From contig JBJXDZ010000004.1 in the NCBI GenBank assembly GCA_046154645.1, forward strand, positions 1 through 64,000: a stretch of DNA of 64,000 nt. The letters are read 5' to 3'. The stretch is from Ga0077555 sp046154645 (GTDB lineage Bacteria; Pseudomonadota; Alphaproteobacteria; Rhizobiales; Hyphomicrobiaceae). Made by a program: the position numbers and the translations under genes. The notes under the pieces are model-generated. The model was given only the letters and a program-made list of their open reading frames with translations, searched no databases and was not told the DNA's origin. Shown here piece by piece: positions 32,417 to 41,855 of the stretch; position 1 is the first letter of the stretch, and every line of letters begins with the position of its first letter.

Positions 32417-33235
32417 ATGGCCATCTTGAGACGGACGCTGCTGCTGCTGGTGCTGACGCTTTACACCTCGTTTGCCGCCGGCCCCTTCGTGTGGGCGGCG
32501 ATGCTATCGCTGCGGACCACGACGGAGATCCATCGCAACCACTTTGCCTGGCCAAATCCACCGCACTGGGAAAAGTTCGCCGACGCCTGGTTCAATTCCA
32601 ATTACGGCACCTACTTCGCCAACTCGCTGCAGGTCGTCGTCGTCGCCGTGCTGATCCTGACCCTTGTTGGCGCCATGGCTGCGCACTGCCTGGCGCGCTA
32701 TCGCTTCCGCCTCAATCGGCCCATCTACTTCATCCTGTTCTCAACCATCATCTTCCCGCCTCAGATCACCATCATCTCCCTGTTCCAGATCCTGGTGCAG
32801 TACGGCCTCTACAACAGCAAGGTCGGCTTGACGCTGGTCTATGTGGCGATCCAGCTGCCCCTGACCATCTACATCCTCGAGAGCTTTTTTGCGCGTATTC
32901 CGGCCGACTTGTTCGACGCCGCGCGGATGGACGGCTACTCCGACTGGGAGATCTTCTGGCGCGTCGCGCTGCCGATCGCGATGCCGGCCGTGGCCACCAC
33001 CGTGATCCTCAACTTCATCCTGCTGTGGAACGAGTTTCTCTATGCGGTCGTGCTGATCACCGACGAGGCAAACCGGACATTGCCGCTCGGCATCCAGCGC
33101 TTTATCGGCGACACGCAGGAAGACGTCGGTATGATTGCAACGGGGTTGATGATCGCGATCATCCCCGTGATCGTCGTTTATGCCTTCTTCTCGGAGAAGC
33201 TGATCCAGGGCATGACCGCTGGCGCTGTCAAATAG
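32417..33235 (+). CDS. ABC sugar importer permease, second membrane subunit
   Basis: A 272-residue permease of the MalG/UgpE type, 13 bases after the first permease with GAGGGG before the ATG. Six helices; the EAA loop is DLFDAARMDGYSDWEIFWRVALPIAMPA near residue 165-192, with the conserved A/D/G and P positions. A typical YALYNSK-like periplasmic loop and the ending EKLIQGMTAGAVK are also family features. It completes the membrane pore. Confidence 0.93.
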   Translation: MAILRRTLLLLVLTLYTSFAAGPFVWAAMLSLRTTTEIHRNHFAWPNPPHWEKFADAWFNSNYGTYFANSLQVVVVAVLILTLVGAMAAHCLARYRFRLNRPIYFILFSTIIFPPQITIISLFQILVQYGLYNSKVGLTLVYVAIQLPLTIYILESFFARIPADLFDAARMDGYSDWEIFWRVALPIAMPAVATTVILNFILLWNEFLYAVVLITDEANRTLPLGIQRFIGDTQEDVGMIATGLMIAIIPVIVVYAFFSEKLIQGMTAGAVK

Positions 33236-33247
33236 ATGGAATGACCG

Positions 33248-34354
33248 ATGGCCGTCGTCACGCTCGACAAGCTCACGAAGGTCTATGCGCGCGGCCAGGC
33301 ACCCGCCGCCGACAACGTCTCGCTCGAGATTGGCGATGGCGAATTCATGGTGCTGCTCGGCCCGTCGGGTTGCGGCAAGACAACGACCTTGCGCATGATT
33401 GCTGGCCTCGAGGCGATCACCTCGGGCACACTTTCGATTGACGGCCGTGTCGTCAATGGCGTGCCCGCCAAGGATCGCGACATCGCCATGGTGTTCCAGT
33501 CCTACGCACTTTATCCGCACATGAGCGTGAAGGATAATCTGGCGTTCGGCCTGAAGCGGCGCTCCGTCGAGCGAGCCGAGATCGAGCGGCGCGTCACGGA
33601 TGTTGCGGGCGTTCTGGGACTCTCGGAATTGCTGGCCCGCAAACCGCATGCGCTGTCCGGCGGTCAGCGTCAGCGGGTTGCGCTTGGCCGGGCCATCGTG
33701 CGCGATCCGAAGGTGTTCCTGTTCGACGAACCGCTGTCCAATCTCGACGCGGCCCTGCGGGTCTCCACGCGCGGCGAGATCGCGGCCATCCACCGGCGTC
33801 TCGGCGCCACCATGATTTATGTCACTCACGACCAGGTCGAGGCCATGACCATGGGCACGCGCATCTGCATCATGAATGGCGGTCGCGTGGCACAGGTGGG
33901 GGCTCCGCTCGCGGTCTACCGGCGGCCGGCCAGCACCTTCGTCGCGAGCTTCCTCGGCAACCCACCCATGAACCTGTTGCCGGCCGTGGTGACGGCTGAG
34001 GCAGGTGGCCGGACATTGCACGTGGGTGAGAGCCGCGTCGACATGCCGGCGTCGGTGACGGCCCCATTGCAGGCCGGTCGCCAGATTACGTTCGGGATCC
34101 GCCCCGAACACTTCTCCCACGCTGCAGCATCGCGTGGGGCAGCAGCGTATCCTATCCAGGTCGAGGTGTTGCGGATTGAAGCACTTGGCGCCGAGACCAT
34201 TGTCGTGGCGCAAGTGCCAGGCGTCGCCAAACCCGTGTTCGCCCGCTTCTCCGGCGAGGCGGACTTCAAGCTCGGGGAGCGGCGGCAGCTGTTCCTCGAT
34301 CTCCAGCAGGCGCATCTCTTCGGCGAGGACGGGCAAGCGTTATGGAATGCCTGA
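33248..34354 (+). CDS. ABC importer ATP-binding protein, UgpC/MsmK type
   Basis: A 368-residue ATPase. Walker A is GPSGCGKTT (residues 38-46), the Q-loop is FQSYALYPHMSV, the signature is LSGGQRQRVALGRA near 135, Walker B is VFLFDEPLSNLDAAL, and the H-loop is VTHDQVEAMTMG. The C-terminal TOBE/OB-type regulatory domain begins at about 235. It energises the two permeases encoded just upstream. The stop at 34354 is 21 bases from the stop of the convergent PilZ gene. Confidence 0.95.
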   Translation: MAVVTLDKLTKVYARGQAPAADNVSLEIGDGEFMVLLGPSGCGKTTTLRMIAGLEAITSGTLSIDGRVVNGVPAKDRDIAMVFQSYALYPHMSVKDNLAFGLKRRSVERAEIERRVTDVAGVLGLSELLARKPHALSGGQRQRVALGRAIVRDPKVFLFDEPLSNLDAALRVSTRGEIAAIHRRLGATMIYVTHDQVEAMTMGTRICIMNGGRVAQVGAPLAVYRRPASTFVASFLGNPPMNLLPAVVTAEAGGRTLHVGESRVDMPASVTAPLQAGRQITFGIRPEHFSHAAASRGAAAYPIQVEVLRIEALGAETIVVAQVPGVAKPVFARFSGEADFKLGERRQLFLDLQQAHLFGEDGQALWNA

Positions 34355-34375
34355 CCTCAGGTAGGGACCAGATGG

Positions 34376-34732
34376 TCACTTGCCAACCAACAGCCTGACC
34401 ATCGATTGCGCGCGTTGCTGGCCGAGCGACCCGACGCGGGAGGCCCGGCGCGGCGAACGCAGGAACTGCACCCCCATCTTGCCCCTGGCGCGATGCGCGA
34501 CCCGGCAGGATATGAGAATATCGTCCTCCTCCATCAGCAGGTCGAACAACTCCAGGGTCACGAGCGTGGCGTCCACTTGCAGCAGGGCGCCGCCGCGGCT
34601 GAGATTGACGACCACGCAGGCGACCCGCTCGCCGGCCTGCCCGACAATCATGGCGCGCTTGAATGTATCGCGACGACCGAAGTCACGGCGGTCTGTGGGC
34701 TGCGGGTGATTGAGTTTGCGCGCATATGTCAT
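34376..34732 (-). CDS. PilZ-domain protein (downstream copy of a tandem pair)
   Basis: A 118-residue single PilZ domain, from ATG 34732. The c-di-GMP-binding signature is present: an arginine-rich lead (DRRDFGRRDTFKRAMI, near residues 14-29) and N-L-S-R-G-G in VVVNLSRGGALLQVD. The rest is the PilZ beta barrel with CRVAHRARGKMGVQF. The start codon overlaps the stop of the upstream PilZ gene by four bases. Target and output are unknown; it may modulate motility, polysaccharide or envelope functions. Confidence 0.88.
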   Translation of the reverse strand: MTYARKLNHPQPTDRRDFGRRDTFKRAMIVGQAGERVACVVVNLSRGGALLQVDATLVTLELFDLLMEEDDILISCRVAHRARGKMGVQFLRSPRRASRVGSLGQQRAQSMVRLLVGK

Positions 34733-35100
34733 CGTATACGCCTCTGTCTGGCCGCTGAGCTGATCACGCCAGAGCCCGGCAGCCCCGACCAGCGGTCCTG
34801 TTCGCAAAAGTCGGTCATCGGCGTGTCGGGTTGTTCGATGGCGGCGGGCACCTGGAAGTGCACGCCGACGCCGTGTGCCGTCACGTGTCGGATCTCGCAG
34901 CTGATCGCGCTGCTAGAGCCATCCAGGAAGAGATCGAACTGGAACGGCAGCCACTTCGGCGGCGGCAATTCGAGCAACGCACCGCGCGCCGAAATGTTGA
35001 GCACGCGACAGGGAACGCGAGGTCGACCGGCGACGAGGATCCAGGCCTGGATGGTGGACGTCTTGCGGCCGAACTGGCGACGCTCGATCTTCGTTTTCAT
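34729..35100 (-). CDS. PilZ-domain protein (upstream copy of a tandem pair)
   Basis: A 123-residue PilZ domain starting at ATG 35100; 35121 is an alternative in-frame ATG. The arginine motif reads ERRQFGRKTSTIQAWI and the second motif is N-I-S-A-R-G in VLNISARGALLELP, conforming to (D/N)xSxxG. A barrel strand CEIRHVTAHGVGVHFQVP follows. It shares its layout with the downstream copy but the sequences have diverged considerably, so the pair is an old duplication or two separately recruited receptors made from one mRNA. Confidence 0.85.
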   Translation of the reverse strand: MKTKIERRQFGRKTSTIQAWILVAGRPRVPCRVLNISARGALLELPPPKWLPFQFDLFLDGSSSAISCEIRHVTAHGVGVHFQVPAAIEQPDTPMTDFCEQDRWSGLPGSGVISSAARQRRIR

Positions 35101-35328
35101 GTGCCGAACCTGAACAAGCATGGAGACATGACAGCGCCGTCCCTCGCGTGTGGGCGAAGGCATCACGTTGATGCAGCAGTAACTGTCAGAAGGACATGCC
35201 GGCACGGAGCGGCGCGACGAAGCGGCTTGATGCCTAATACGGCCTATGGCGAGCGTATCTTCGTCAGGGCCTATGTTGACGGCAACAGATTAACAGGCTG
35301 TTGCGGATCAACACATCGGACGGCGCAT

Positions 35329-36954
35329 TCATTCTGCCGCAGCGCGGGCCGGCACTGGCGGACCAGAATGCGGCGGCGAAGCCGATGGGGCGGGCGGAGC
35401 CGAGAGGGCATCGGATGCCGTTGGGGTTGCGGGCGCTGGGGCGACGCGTGCTGCGCGCCGGAAGAGCAAGGCGAAGGGGATGGTTGCGGCGGCGACTAGC
35501 GTGAACAGGCCGAATGCATTGATATAGGCGATGACGGAAGCCTGGCGCGTGATTTCGCGATCGATGCGAGCCAGGCCCTGTGGTGTGGCAGCATCCCACG
35601 CTCCCATCACCCAAGGCAGCGACAAGGCAGGATTGAACGGGTTTATGGCTTCGACGAGACGGGCGTAGTTGGCCCCCGTCGAGGCAATGATCTCGGCGAC
35701 CGTAATCGAGATGAATAGGCTCGAGGCAATGTTGCGCAAGAGATGAAAGATACCGAGCGCTTCCGGCCGGAGGCGCGGCTCCAGGTCGGAAAAGGTGATG
35801 ATCGACAACGGCACGAAGACGATGCCGATGCACATGCCTTGCACGATGCCGTTGATGGCGAGTTCCCAAGGCGTCACATCGAGGTTGATGAAGGTGAGCC
35901 AGAGCCCGGACAGCGCCAGCAGCAGGAACCCGGTGGCCATGGAGATGCGGGCGTCGATCCGCTCGATCCACATGGCCGCAAAAAAACCGATCAGGCCACC
36001 GACACCGCGGCTGCCGATCACCCAGCCGATGAGAGCATCCGGATAGCCGACATGGGAGCGCAGCAACGTCGGCAAGACCACCATCGGCGTGAACGCCAGC
36101 ATGCCGAAGGCAGACACGACGACGAAGCCCAGCACCAGATTGCGATTGCTGAGCAGCCTGAGGTCAAGGAACGGTTTGGCGGTGGTCGTCAGGCTGTGCG
36201 CGACGAAGACATAGAAGGCGAGGGCGCCAACGGCTGCTGCCAGCACCAACTCCTGTGATTGGAACCAATCGAGGCGGGGCCCGCGCGAGAGCACGTATTG
36301 CAGGCAACCAACCGCCGTCGACAGCGACAGGAAGCCGACCCAATCGAGGCGGATGCGCTGGGCCTTCTGGTCCTTCGGGAGCAACAAAAACAGTCCGGCG
36401 AAGGACACGAGACTGACGGGCACCAACATGTAGAAGGCCCAACGCCAGCCGTAGTCCTCGGCCAGGTGACCGGCGAAGGCAGGACCGACGATGGGCCCGA
36501 GGATCGTGCCCATGCCGTTAATCCCCATCACGAAGCGATGCCGTTCCTTCGGATAGATGTCGAGCAGGATTGATTGTGCCAGCGGCACTGTCGGCGCGCC
36601 GATGGCCCCCTGGACGATGCGCCAGAAGATCAGGCCTTCCAGCGATTGGGCGAGCCCGCACATCAACGTCGATACGACGAAGCCCGCCACGCAGCTGCAC
36701 ATGGTGTTGCGTCGCCCGAAGCGGGCCACCAGCCAGCCGGTCATGGGTGTCGCGATGGCGATGGCCAGGATGTTGAAGGTGACGATCCAGGACACCTCGT
36801 CGGGGGTGGCCGACATGGCGCCTTGGATCTGAGGCAATACGGTGGACACGACCAGGATGGTGGTGAAGTAGAGCGTCACCGTGAACATGTTGGACACGAG
36901 GATTGCGCTCCGCCGGAAGGGCGTCAACTCGTCCGTGGCCGTGGGGCTGGTCAT
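35329..36954 (-). CDS. DHA2-family drug:H+ antiporter (EmrB/QacA type)
   Basis: A 541-residue, 14-helix major facilitator. Motif D1 region FTTILVVSTVLPQIQGAMSATPDEVSW, motif A GWLVARFGRR and motif C-like GTILGPIVGPAFAGHLAEDYGWRWAFY are present. The C-terminal 45 residues are proline/alanine-rich and probably disordered. It exports hydrophobic compounds across the inner membrane; no HlyD/EmrA adaptor or TetR regulator is adjacent. A clear paralogue is encoded at 53041-54600. It is divergent from the acyl-CoA ligase gene with about 220 bases between them. Confidence 0.92.
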   Translation of the reverse strand: MTSPTATDELTPFRRSAILVSNMFTVTLYFTTILVVSTVLPQIQGAMSATPDEVSWIVTFNILAIAIATPMTGWLVARFGRRNTMCSCVAGFVVSTLMCGLAQSLEGLIFWRIVQGAIGAPTVPLAQSILLDIYPKERHRFVMGINGMGTILGPIVGPAFAGHLAEDYGWRWAFYMLVPVSLVSFAGLFLLLPKDQKAQRIRLDWVGFLSLSTAVGCLQYVLSRGPRLDWFQSQELVLAAAVGALAFYVFVAHSLTTTAKPFLDLRLLSNRNLVLGFVVVSAFGMLAFTPMVVLPTLLRSHVGYPDALIGWVIGSRGVGGLIGFFAAMWIERIDARISMATGFLLLALSGLWLTFINLDVTPWELAINGIVQGMCIGIVFVPLSIITFSDLEPRLRPEALGIFHLLRNIASSLFISITVAEIIASTGANYARLVEAINPFNPALSLPWVMGAWDAATPQGLARIDREITRQASVIAYINAFGLFTLVAAATIPFALLFRRAARVAPAPATPTASDALSAPPAPSASPPHSGPPVPARAAAE

Positions 36955-37174
36955 TGGTCAGCGGTCCATCTCTCGCCTGTGATCGTTGCACCAGGCGGGA
37001 GGTTTGACCAGAGCGGGCAGAACCGAAAGGTGAGTGAGCGGCTGTCGGAGTCCTGTGCTTGGGCCGTTGGTGGGGCAGCGCCGCGTTGCTGGCGGGGTTG
37101 GCATCGGCTAGTTTGCCGGCGTGACTGCACCAGCCCCGACCGGGCAGACGTGCCGAGCCCGCGAGACATCAGCC

Positions 37175-38800
37175 ATGGCCAATCCGTTCGACATCGACCT
37201 CGACAAGACGCCGGCGAACTATCAGCCGCTGACGCCGCTGACCCTGCTTGAGCGGGCAGCCGCCGTTTACCCTGGCCACACCGCCATCATCCATGGCCGC
37301 CAGCGTACCAGCTATGGCGAGTTCCATGCCCGCTGCCGGCGGCTCGGCTCGGCGCTGATGCAACAGGGCATCGGGGTTGGCGACACCGTGACCGTCATGT
37401 TGCCGAATGTGCCGCCCATGCTGGAAGCGCACTACGGCGTCGCCATGACGGGCGCCGTGCTGCATGCCATGAACACACGCCTCGACGCGGCGATTATCGC
37501 GTTCCAGCTCGATCATGCCAACAGCAAAGTCTTGATCACGGATCGTGAGCTGGCACCGGTGATGCGAGAGGCGCTGGCGCTCGCCAAGGTCAAGCCACTG
37601 GTCATCGACTATGATGACATCGAGTTCCCGCAATCCGGCGCCCGGCTTGGCCAACTCGATTACGAGGCCTTCGTGCAGTCGGGAGACCCCGCATTCCTGG
37701 GCCGCATGCCGGTCGACGAATGGGAGGCCATTGGCCTCAACTACACCTCGGGAACGACAGGCAATCCGAAAGGTGTGGTGGTGCATCACCGGGGCGCCGC
37801 CTTGATGTGCTACGCCAATGTGCTGGCGGCAGGCATGGGGCGGCACCCCGTTTACCTGTGGACATTGCCGATGTTCCACTGCAACGGCTGGGCGTTTCCA
37901 TGGACCTTGTCGGCGGTGGCGGGCACGCACGTCTGCTTGCGCTGGGTGCGTCCGAAACCGATCTACGATCTGATCGTCGAGCACAAGGTCACGCACATGT
38001 GCGGCGCGCCGATCGTGATGGCGACAATGCTGAACGCGCCGGAGGACGAGAAGCGCGCGATTGCCCACAAAGTGGAGTTCGTAACGGCTGGTGCGCCGCC
38101 GCCGGAAGCCGTGCTGGCGCGCATGGCAGCGGCCGGTTTCAACGTCACCCACGTATACGGTTTGACGGAGGTCTATGGGCCATCCGTGGTCAATGCGTGG
38201 AAGGCCGAGTGGGACACGCTGGCCGCCGACGAGCAAGCCAAGCTCAAGGCGCGCCAGGGCGTGCGCTACACGGCGCTGGAAGGCCTCACGGTGATGAACC
38301 CGGAAACGATGCAAGTCGTGCCCGCCGATGGCGAGAGCATGGGCGAGGTGATGATGCGCGGGAACATCGTCATGAAGGGCTATCTGAAGAACAAGGCTGC
38401 CACTGAGGAGGCCTTCGCTGGCGGCTGGTTCCACACCGGCGATCTCGGCGTGCTCTATCCCGATGGCTACATCCAGCTCAAGGACCGCTCGAAGGACATC
38501 ATCATTTCGGGCGGCGAGAACATCTCCTCGATCGAGGTCGAGGAGGTGCTCTACAAGCATGCGGCTGTGTCAGCCTGCGCTGTGGTCGCCAAGCCCGACG
38601 AAAAATGGGGCGAAACGCCCTGCGCCTTCATCGAGCTGAAACCGGGTGCCACAGCCACGTCTGCCGAGATCATCGCCTGGTGCCAGCAGCATTTGGCGCG
38701 CTACAAATGTCCACGCCACGTGGTGTTCGGCGAGATCCCGAAAACGTCGACCGGCAAGATCCAGAAATTCCTGCTGCGCGACAAAGCCAAGGCGGCGTGA
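37175..38800 (+). CDS. acyl-CoA synthetase (AMP-binding, DmdB/medium-chain-ligase-like)
   Basis: A 541-residue adenylating enzyme that forms acyl-CoA from a carboxylate, ATP and CoA. The start is ATG 37175 because the family pattern begins NPFDIDLDKTPANYQPLTPLTLLERAA. The phosphate-binding loop is YTSGTTGNPKG; HVYGLTEVYG is the A5 region, GWFHTGDLGVLYPDGYIQLKDRSKD carries A7/A8, and the catalytic lysine is in TSTGKIQK near the end. The overall form resembles the 3-methylmercaptopropionate-CoA ligase (DmdB)/acyl-CoA synthetase group. It is divergent from the DHA2 exporter and convergent with a ThDP enzyme 17 bases away, which may use a CoA ester. Confidence 0.92.
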   Translation: MANPFDIDLDKTPANYQPLTPLTLLERAAAVYPGHTAIIHGRQRTSYGEFHARCRRLGSALMQQGIGVGDTVTVMLPNVPPMLEAHYGVAMTGAVLHAMNTRLDAAIIAFQLDHANSKVLITDRELAPVMREALALAKVKPLVIDYDDIEFPQSGARLGQLDYEAFVQSGDPAFLGRMPVDEWEAIGLNYTSGTTGNPKGVVVHHRGAALMCYANVLAAGMGRHPVYLWTLPMFHCNGWAFPWTLSAVAGTHVCLRWVRPKPIYDLIVEHKVTHMCGAPIVMATMLNAPEDEKRAIAHKVEFVTAGAPPPEAVLARMAAAGFNVTHVYGLTEVYGPSVVNAWKAEWDTLAADEQAKLKARQGVRYTALEGLTVMNPETMQVVPADGESMGEVMMRGNIVMKGYLKNKAATEEAFAGGWFHTGDLGVLYPDGYIQLKDRSKDIIISGGENISSIEVEEVLYKHAAVSACAVVAKPDEKWGETPCAFIELKPGATATSAEIIAWCQQHLARYKCPRHVVFGEIPKTSTGKIQKFLLRDKAKAA

Positions 38801-38817
38801 GCTGAGGCCGGTGTGCC

Positions 38818-40467
38818 TCACCCTTTCACCACCGGCGCGGCAATCGACAGCGCCATGATGTTGACGCAGGCAGGCTTGCCTTGCGCCGCGGCCTTCAGTG
38901 CGCGTTCGACGGCCGGTACCAGATCTTCGATGCGCGTCACCAACTCGCCGTGGCCGCCCATGGCGGCGACGACCTGATCGTAACGCGTGGGGAGGAGATC
39001 GCAGCCGTGCATGCGGTTCTCGCCGTAGTCGCGCTTCTGGATGTTGCTCTCCGCGTTCCAGCAGGCGTCGTTGCCGAGAATGGCGACGAACGGCATCTTG
39101 TGGCGCACCGCAGTGTCGAACTCCGCCATATGGAAGCCGAAGGTGCCATCGCCCAGAACCGCGATGACAGGTGACTTGGCTTCGAGGCGGCGAGCAGCGA
39201 TCGCCATCGGCAGCGAGCCGCCAATGGCGCCGGCAACGCCGTTGATCATGCGGCGCCCGACAGGCAGCAGGCTTTGCGCCCACTGCGCGAATTCGCCGCC
39301 GTCGCAGATCAGCACGGTCTCGGGATCGCGCTCGACCACGGGCCGCAAGGCGCGGAACACCTCGGCGGCGTGCAGTTTGCCGGCGGTGCTGGACTTCAGG
39401 GTGGCGAAGTCCTCCGGGCGCTGGTCGCGCACCTTGCGCGATCGGGCGAGCCATGTGCCGTCCGGCTTCTTGAGCTTGGGTGCGCCCGCGATCAGCGCCT
39501 CGGCCGCGGGCATGGCGTCGGCGATGCACCCGATCAGCAGATCGGGGCCTTTTTCTTTCGCCGCCCGTTCGATCAGCGCGCCTTCCGGGTCGATGGCGAT
39601 GACCTTGACGCCCGTGGCGTAGGCCGGACCTTTGGCCCATTTGGTGGTGAAGTCCAAGGCCTTGCCGAGCAGGACCACAAGATCGGCCTCCTTCATGACG
39701 GCTGAGAAGCCGCCGATGGTGGCGTCATTGGTGCCGCGCGGGCTCTCGATGACGGCGGATGGCGCGCCGGTCGCCTCTTCCAAGCGAACGAGAAGCTGAC
39801 GGCCGGCGCGGGACGATAGCTGGGGGCCCGCGAGAATGACGGGCCGTTTGGCGGCAGCGATAGCGGCGAGCACGGCATCGGCGAGCGATGGGGAGAGGGG
39901 AATGGCGGGCGCGGTGGCGTCCTTCGCTTCGGGCCAGCGGATCTGGTCGAGGGCCACATCCTCATCGAGCAGATCGGAGGGGAGCGACAGATGCACCGGG
40001 CCAGCACGACCGCTCGACGCGATGCGCAGCGCCTTGGCAATGTCCATCCCGAGATCGCGAGCGGAGGTCGCCATCCACGAGGCCTTGGAAACGGGTGCCG
40101 CCATCTCAGCCTGTGCGATTTCCTGGAAGCCGCCGCGGCCCAGTTCCCACGTCGCCGCGTGGCCCGAGAGCAGCACCATCGGGCTTTCCGCGCAGCGGGC
40201 TGTGTAGAGCGCACCGACCGCGTTGGCGTGACCTGGGCCACCCGTCACCATGGCGATGCCGGGCTTGCCGGTCATGCGGCCCCAGGCGTCGGCCATATGC
40301 ACGGTGGCCGCTTCATGGCGGGTGTGCAGGATCTCGAGCTTGGCCTCGATCGCCGCATCGTAGATCGACATGATGTGGTTGCCGGAGAGGGAGAAAACGG
40401 TCGTGTGGCCGAGCCGGGCGAGGCTCTGCGCCACGATGTCGGCGCCGCGCAGGGTTTTGGGGCTCAT
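38818..40467 (-). CDS. thiamine-diphosphate-dependent enzyme, acetolactate synthase/2-hydroxyacyl-CoA lyase-like
   Basis: A 549-residue three-domain ThDP enzyme. E52 in RHEAATVHMADAWG is the catalytic glutamate of the Pyr domain, a central Rossmann domain carries RPVILAGPQLSS, and the PP domain has the ThDP/Mg motif GDGTFGFHMAEFDTAVRH ending with N in LGNDACWN. IPLSPSLADAVLAAI suggests no FAD requirement, but it cannot be excluded. Closest remembered types are acetolactate-synthase-like proteins and 2-hydroxyacyl-CoA lyase/oxalyl-CoA decarboxylase. The convergent acyl-CoA ligase makes a CoA-ester substrate plausible. The start has GGAG nine bases upstream. Confidence 0.87.
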   Translation of the reverse strand: MSPKTLRGADIVAQSLARLGHTTVFSLSGNHIMSIYDAAIEAKLEILHTRHEAATVHMADAWGRMTGKPGIAMVTGGPGHANAVGALYTARCAESPMVLLSGHAATWELGRGGFQEIAQAEMAAPVSKASWMATSARDLGMDIAKALRIASSGRAGPVHLSLPSDLLDEDVALDQIRWPEAKDATAPAIPLSPSLADAVLAAIAAAKRPVILAGPQLSSRAGRQLLVRLEEATGAPSAVIESPRGTNDATIGGFSAVMKEADLVVLLGKALDFTTKWAKGPAYATGVKVIAIDPEGALIERAAKEKGPDLLIGCIADAMPAAEALIAGAPKLKKPDGTWLARSRKVRDQRPEDFATLKSSTAGKLHAAEVFRALRPVVERDPETVLICDGGEFAQWAQSLLPVGRRMINGVAGAIGGSLPMAIAARRLEAKSPVIAVLGDGTFGFHMAEFDTAVRHKMPFVAILGNDACWNAESNIQKRDYGENRMHGCDLLPTRYDQVVAAMGGHGELVTRIEDLVPAVERALKAAAQGKPACVNIMALSIAAPVVKG

Positions 40468-40655
40468 AGGGGCGGATCTCCGGGTGGATGAATGGCTGGA
40501 AGCAACATGGCTGGTTCGGGCGGAGAGGTCCAGAGGCGGGGTCGAAAGGGAGGGATGCGGGAGCGGCAGGGCGCGAGATCACACTAGGCGATTTGCTTCT
40601 CCGTGCGCCGGGAGTAGCCTGAGCCCGTATTTGGAGGTCAGTCCGGGAGGTCGGT

Positions 40656-41489
40656 ATGTTGAAGAGAGGGTTTGCAGGGGTAGCCTTCATCGCGGTCATC
40701 ATCGCGGGCGGTTCTGCCGCACAAGCCGGCACGCTCGAGGACTGTGATCAGGACAAGGACATCGAGCTGAAGCTCAAGGCTTGCACGACCATGATCAAGC
40801 GCGAGCCTGGGAAGATGGACCACTACATCGAACGCGGCAACGGCTACTACAACCAGAACGACTACGAAAAGGCCATCGCCGATTACGCCAAGGCCATTCA
40901 GCTTGCCCCGCGGAGTGAGGTCGCCCACCACAATCGCTGCGCTGCCTACAACCAGTCCAATCAGCCTGACCGCGCCATTCCGGACTGCAACAAGGCCATC
41001 GCGATCGATCCCAAGGATACGATCGCCTACAACAACCGCTGCCACTCCCACATCCTGAAAAGCCAGTTTGACCTCGCGATCGCCGATTGCCGGCGCGCGC
41101 TCGCCATCAAGCGCGACTACGGGCGCAGCTGGCGCAATCTGTGCAATGCACTGGTGAAAAAGGGTGATGCGGACACAGCTGTCACCGAGTGCAGCAAGGG
41201 AATCGATATCGTACCATCGGAAGGCTGGATCTATTTTCATCGGTCGAACGCCTACCTCCTGAAGGCCGATCTATCGAAGGCACTCACAGATGCCGACCGC
41301 GCCAACATTCTCGAGCAGGACGAAATCGAGATCCTGGTGCTGCGTGGCCGTATCCTGCAGCAACAGGGCGAGGTGGATAAGGCCATGGCCGACTACCGGG
41401 CCGCCCTCAAGCTCACGGCCGCCGACGATGCTGACCGCGAGGCGCAGCGCGACGCCCTTGACCGGCTGGCCGATCTTGGCAAGCGATAG
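40656..41489 (+). CDS. periplasmic TPR-repeat protein
   Basis: A 277-residue exported protein; GGGAGG precedes ATG 40656. Signal peptide at 1-24 ending SAAQA. Six or so tetratricopeptide repeats cover residues 40-265, each with the A-x-AD/Y-x-K/R-A-I pattern (EKAIADYAKAIQLAPRSEVAHHNR, LAIADCRRALAIKRDYG, KAMADYRAALKLT). Several repeats contain a cysteine, which could form disulfides in the periplasm. TPR proteins of this sort act as scaffolds; the partner is unknown. It is divergent from the ThDP-enzyme gene. Confidence 0.9.
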   Translation: MLKRGFAGVAFIAVIIAGGSAAQAGTLEDCDQDKDIELKLKACTTMIKREPGKMDHYIERGNGYYNQNDYEKAIADYAKAIQLAPRSEVAHHNRCAAYNQSNQPDRAIPDCNKAIAIDPKDTIAYNNRCHSHILKSQFDLAIADCRRALAIKRDYGRSWRNLCNALVKKGDADTAVTECSKGIDIVPSEGWIYFHRSNAYLLKADLSKALTDADRANILEQDEIEILVLRGRILQQQGEVDKAMADYRAALKLTAADDADREAQRDALDRLADLGKR

Positions 41490-41855
41490 ACCCGGCGGTG
41501 CGCGCATGTTCGGCATGAGCAGTGAGGCCCCGGGCAAGCGTGCTTCGCCGCGGGTCGCCGATGCTCTTGCGTAAATCGGTGGCACCACCGTTCGCTTGGG
41601 CTCACGTCGTCAATGTCGAGGCAAGGTTACGCGCATAGCCCTACCGGCAGTCTGGCGGCCGATCCACCCGTCACATTGTCGGAAACTGTGCTGCCGGTTC
41701 GATGCGTCAGACACGGTCCCGACGTCAGGTGACGAACGTCAATCGGGCGCGTGGTGCAGAAAATTCACTCCCCATGCAGTGATGTGGAGCGGTAGGGTGC
41801 GGCAGGATCCACGCACTGCAGACTTGGCAGTCACATCTGGTAACGCGAGAGCGAC
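41490..41855. other. 366-base gene-free region
   Basis: No credible gene on either strand and no clear repeat or terminator. It should contain the promoter of the sarcosine-oxidase region, starting with the metallo-beta-lactamase-fold gene at 41856. Confidence 0.5.
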
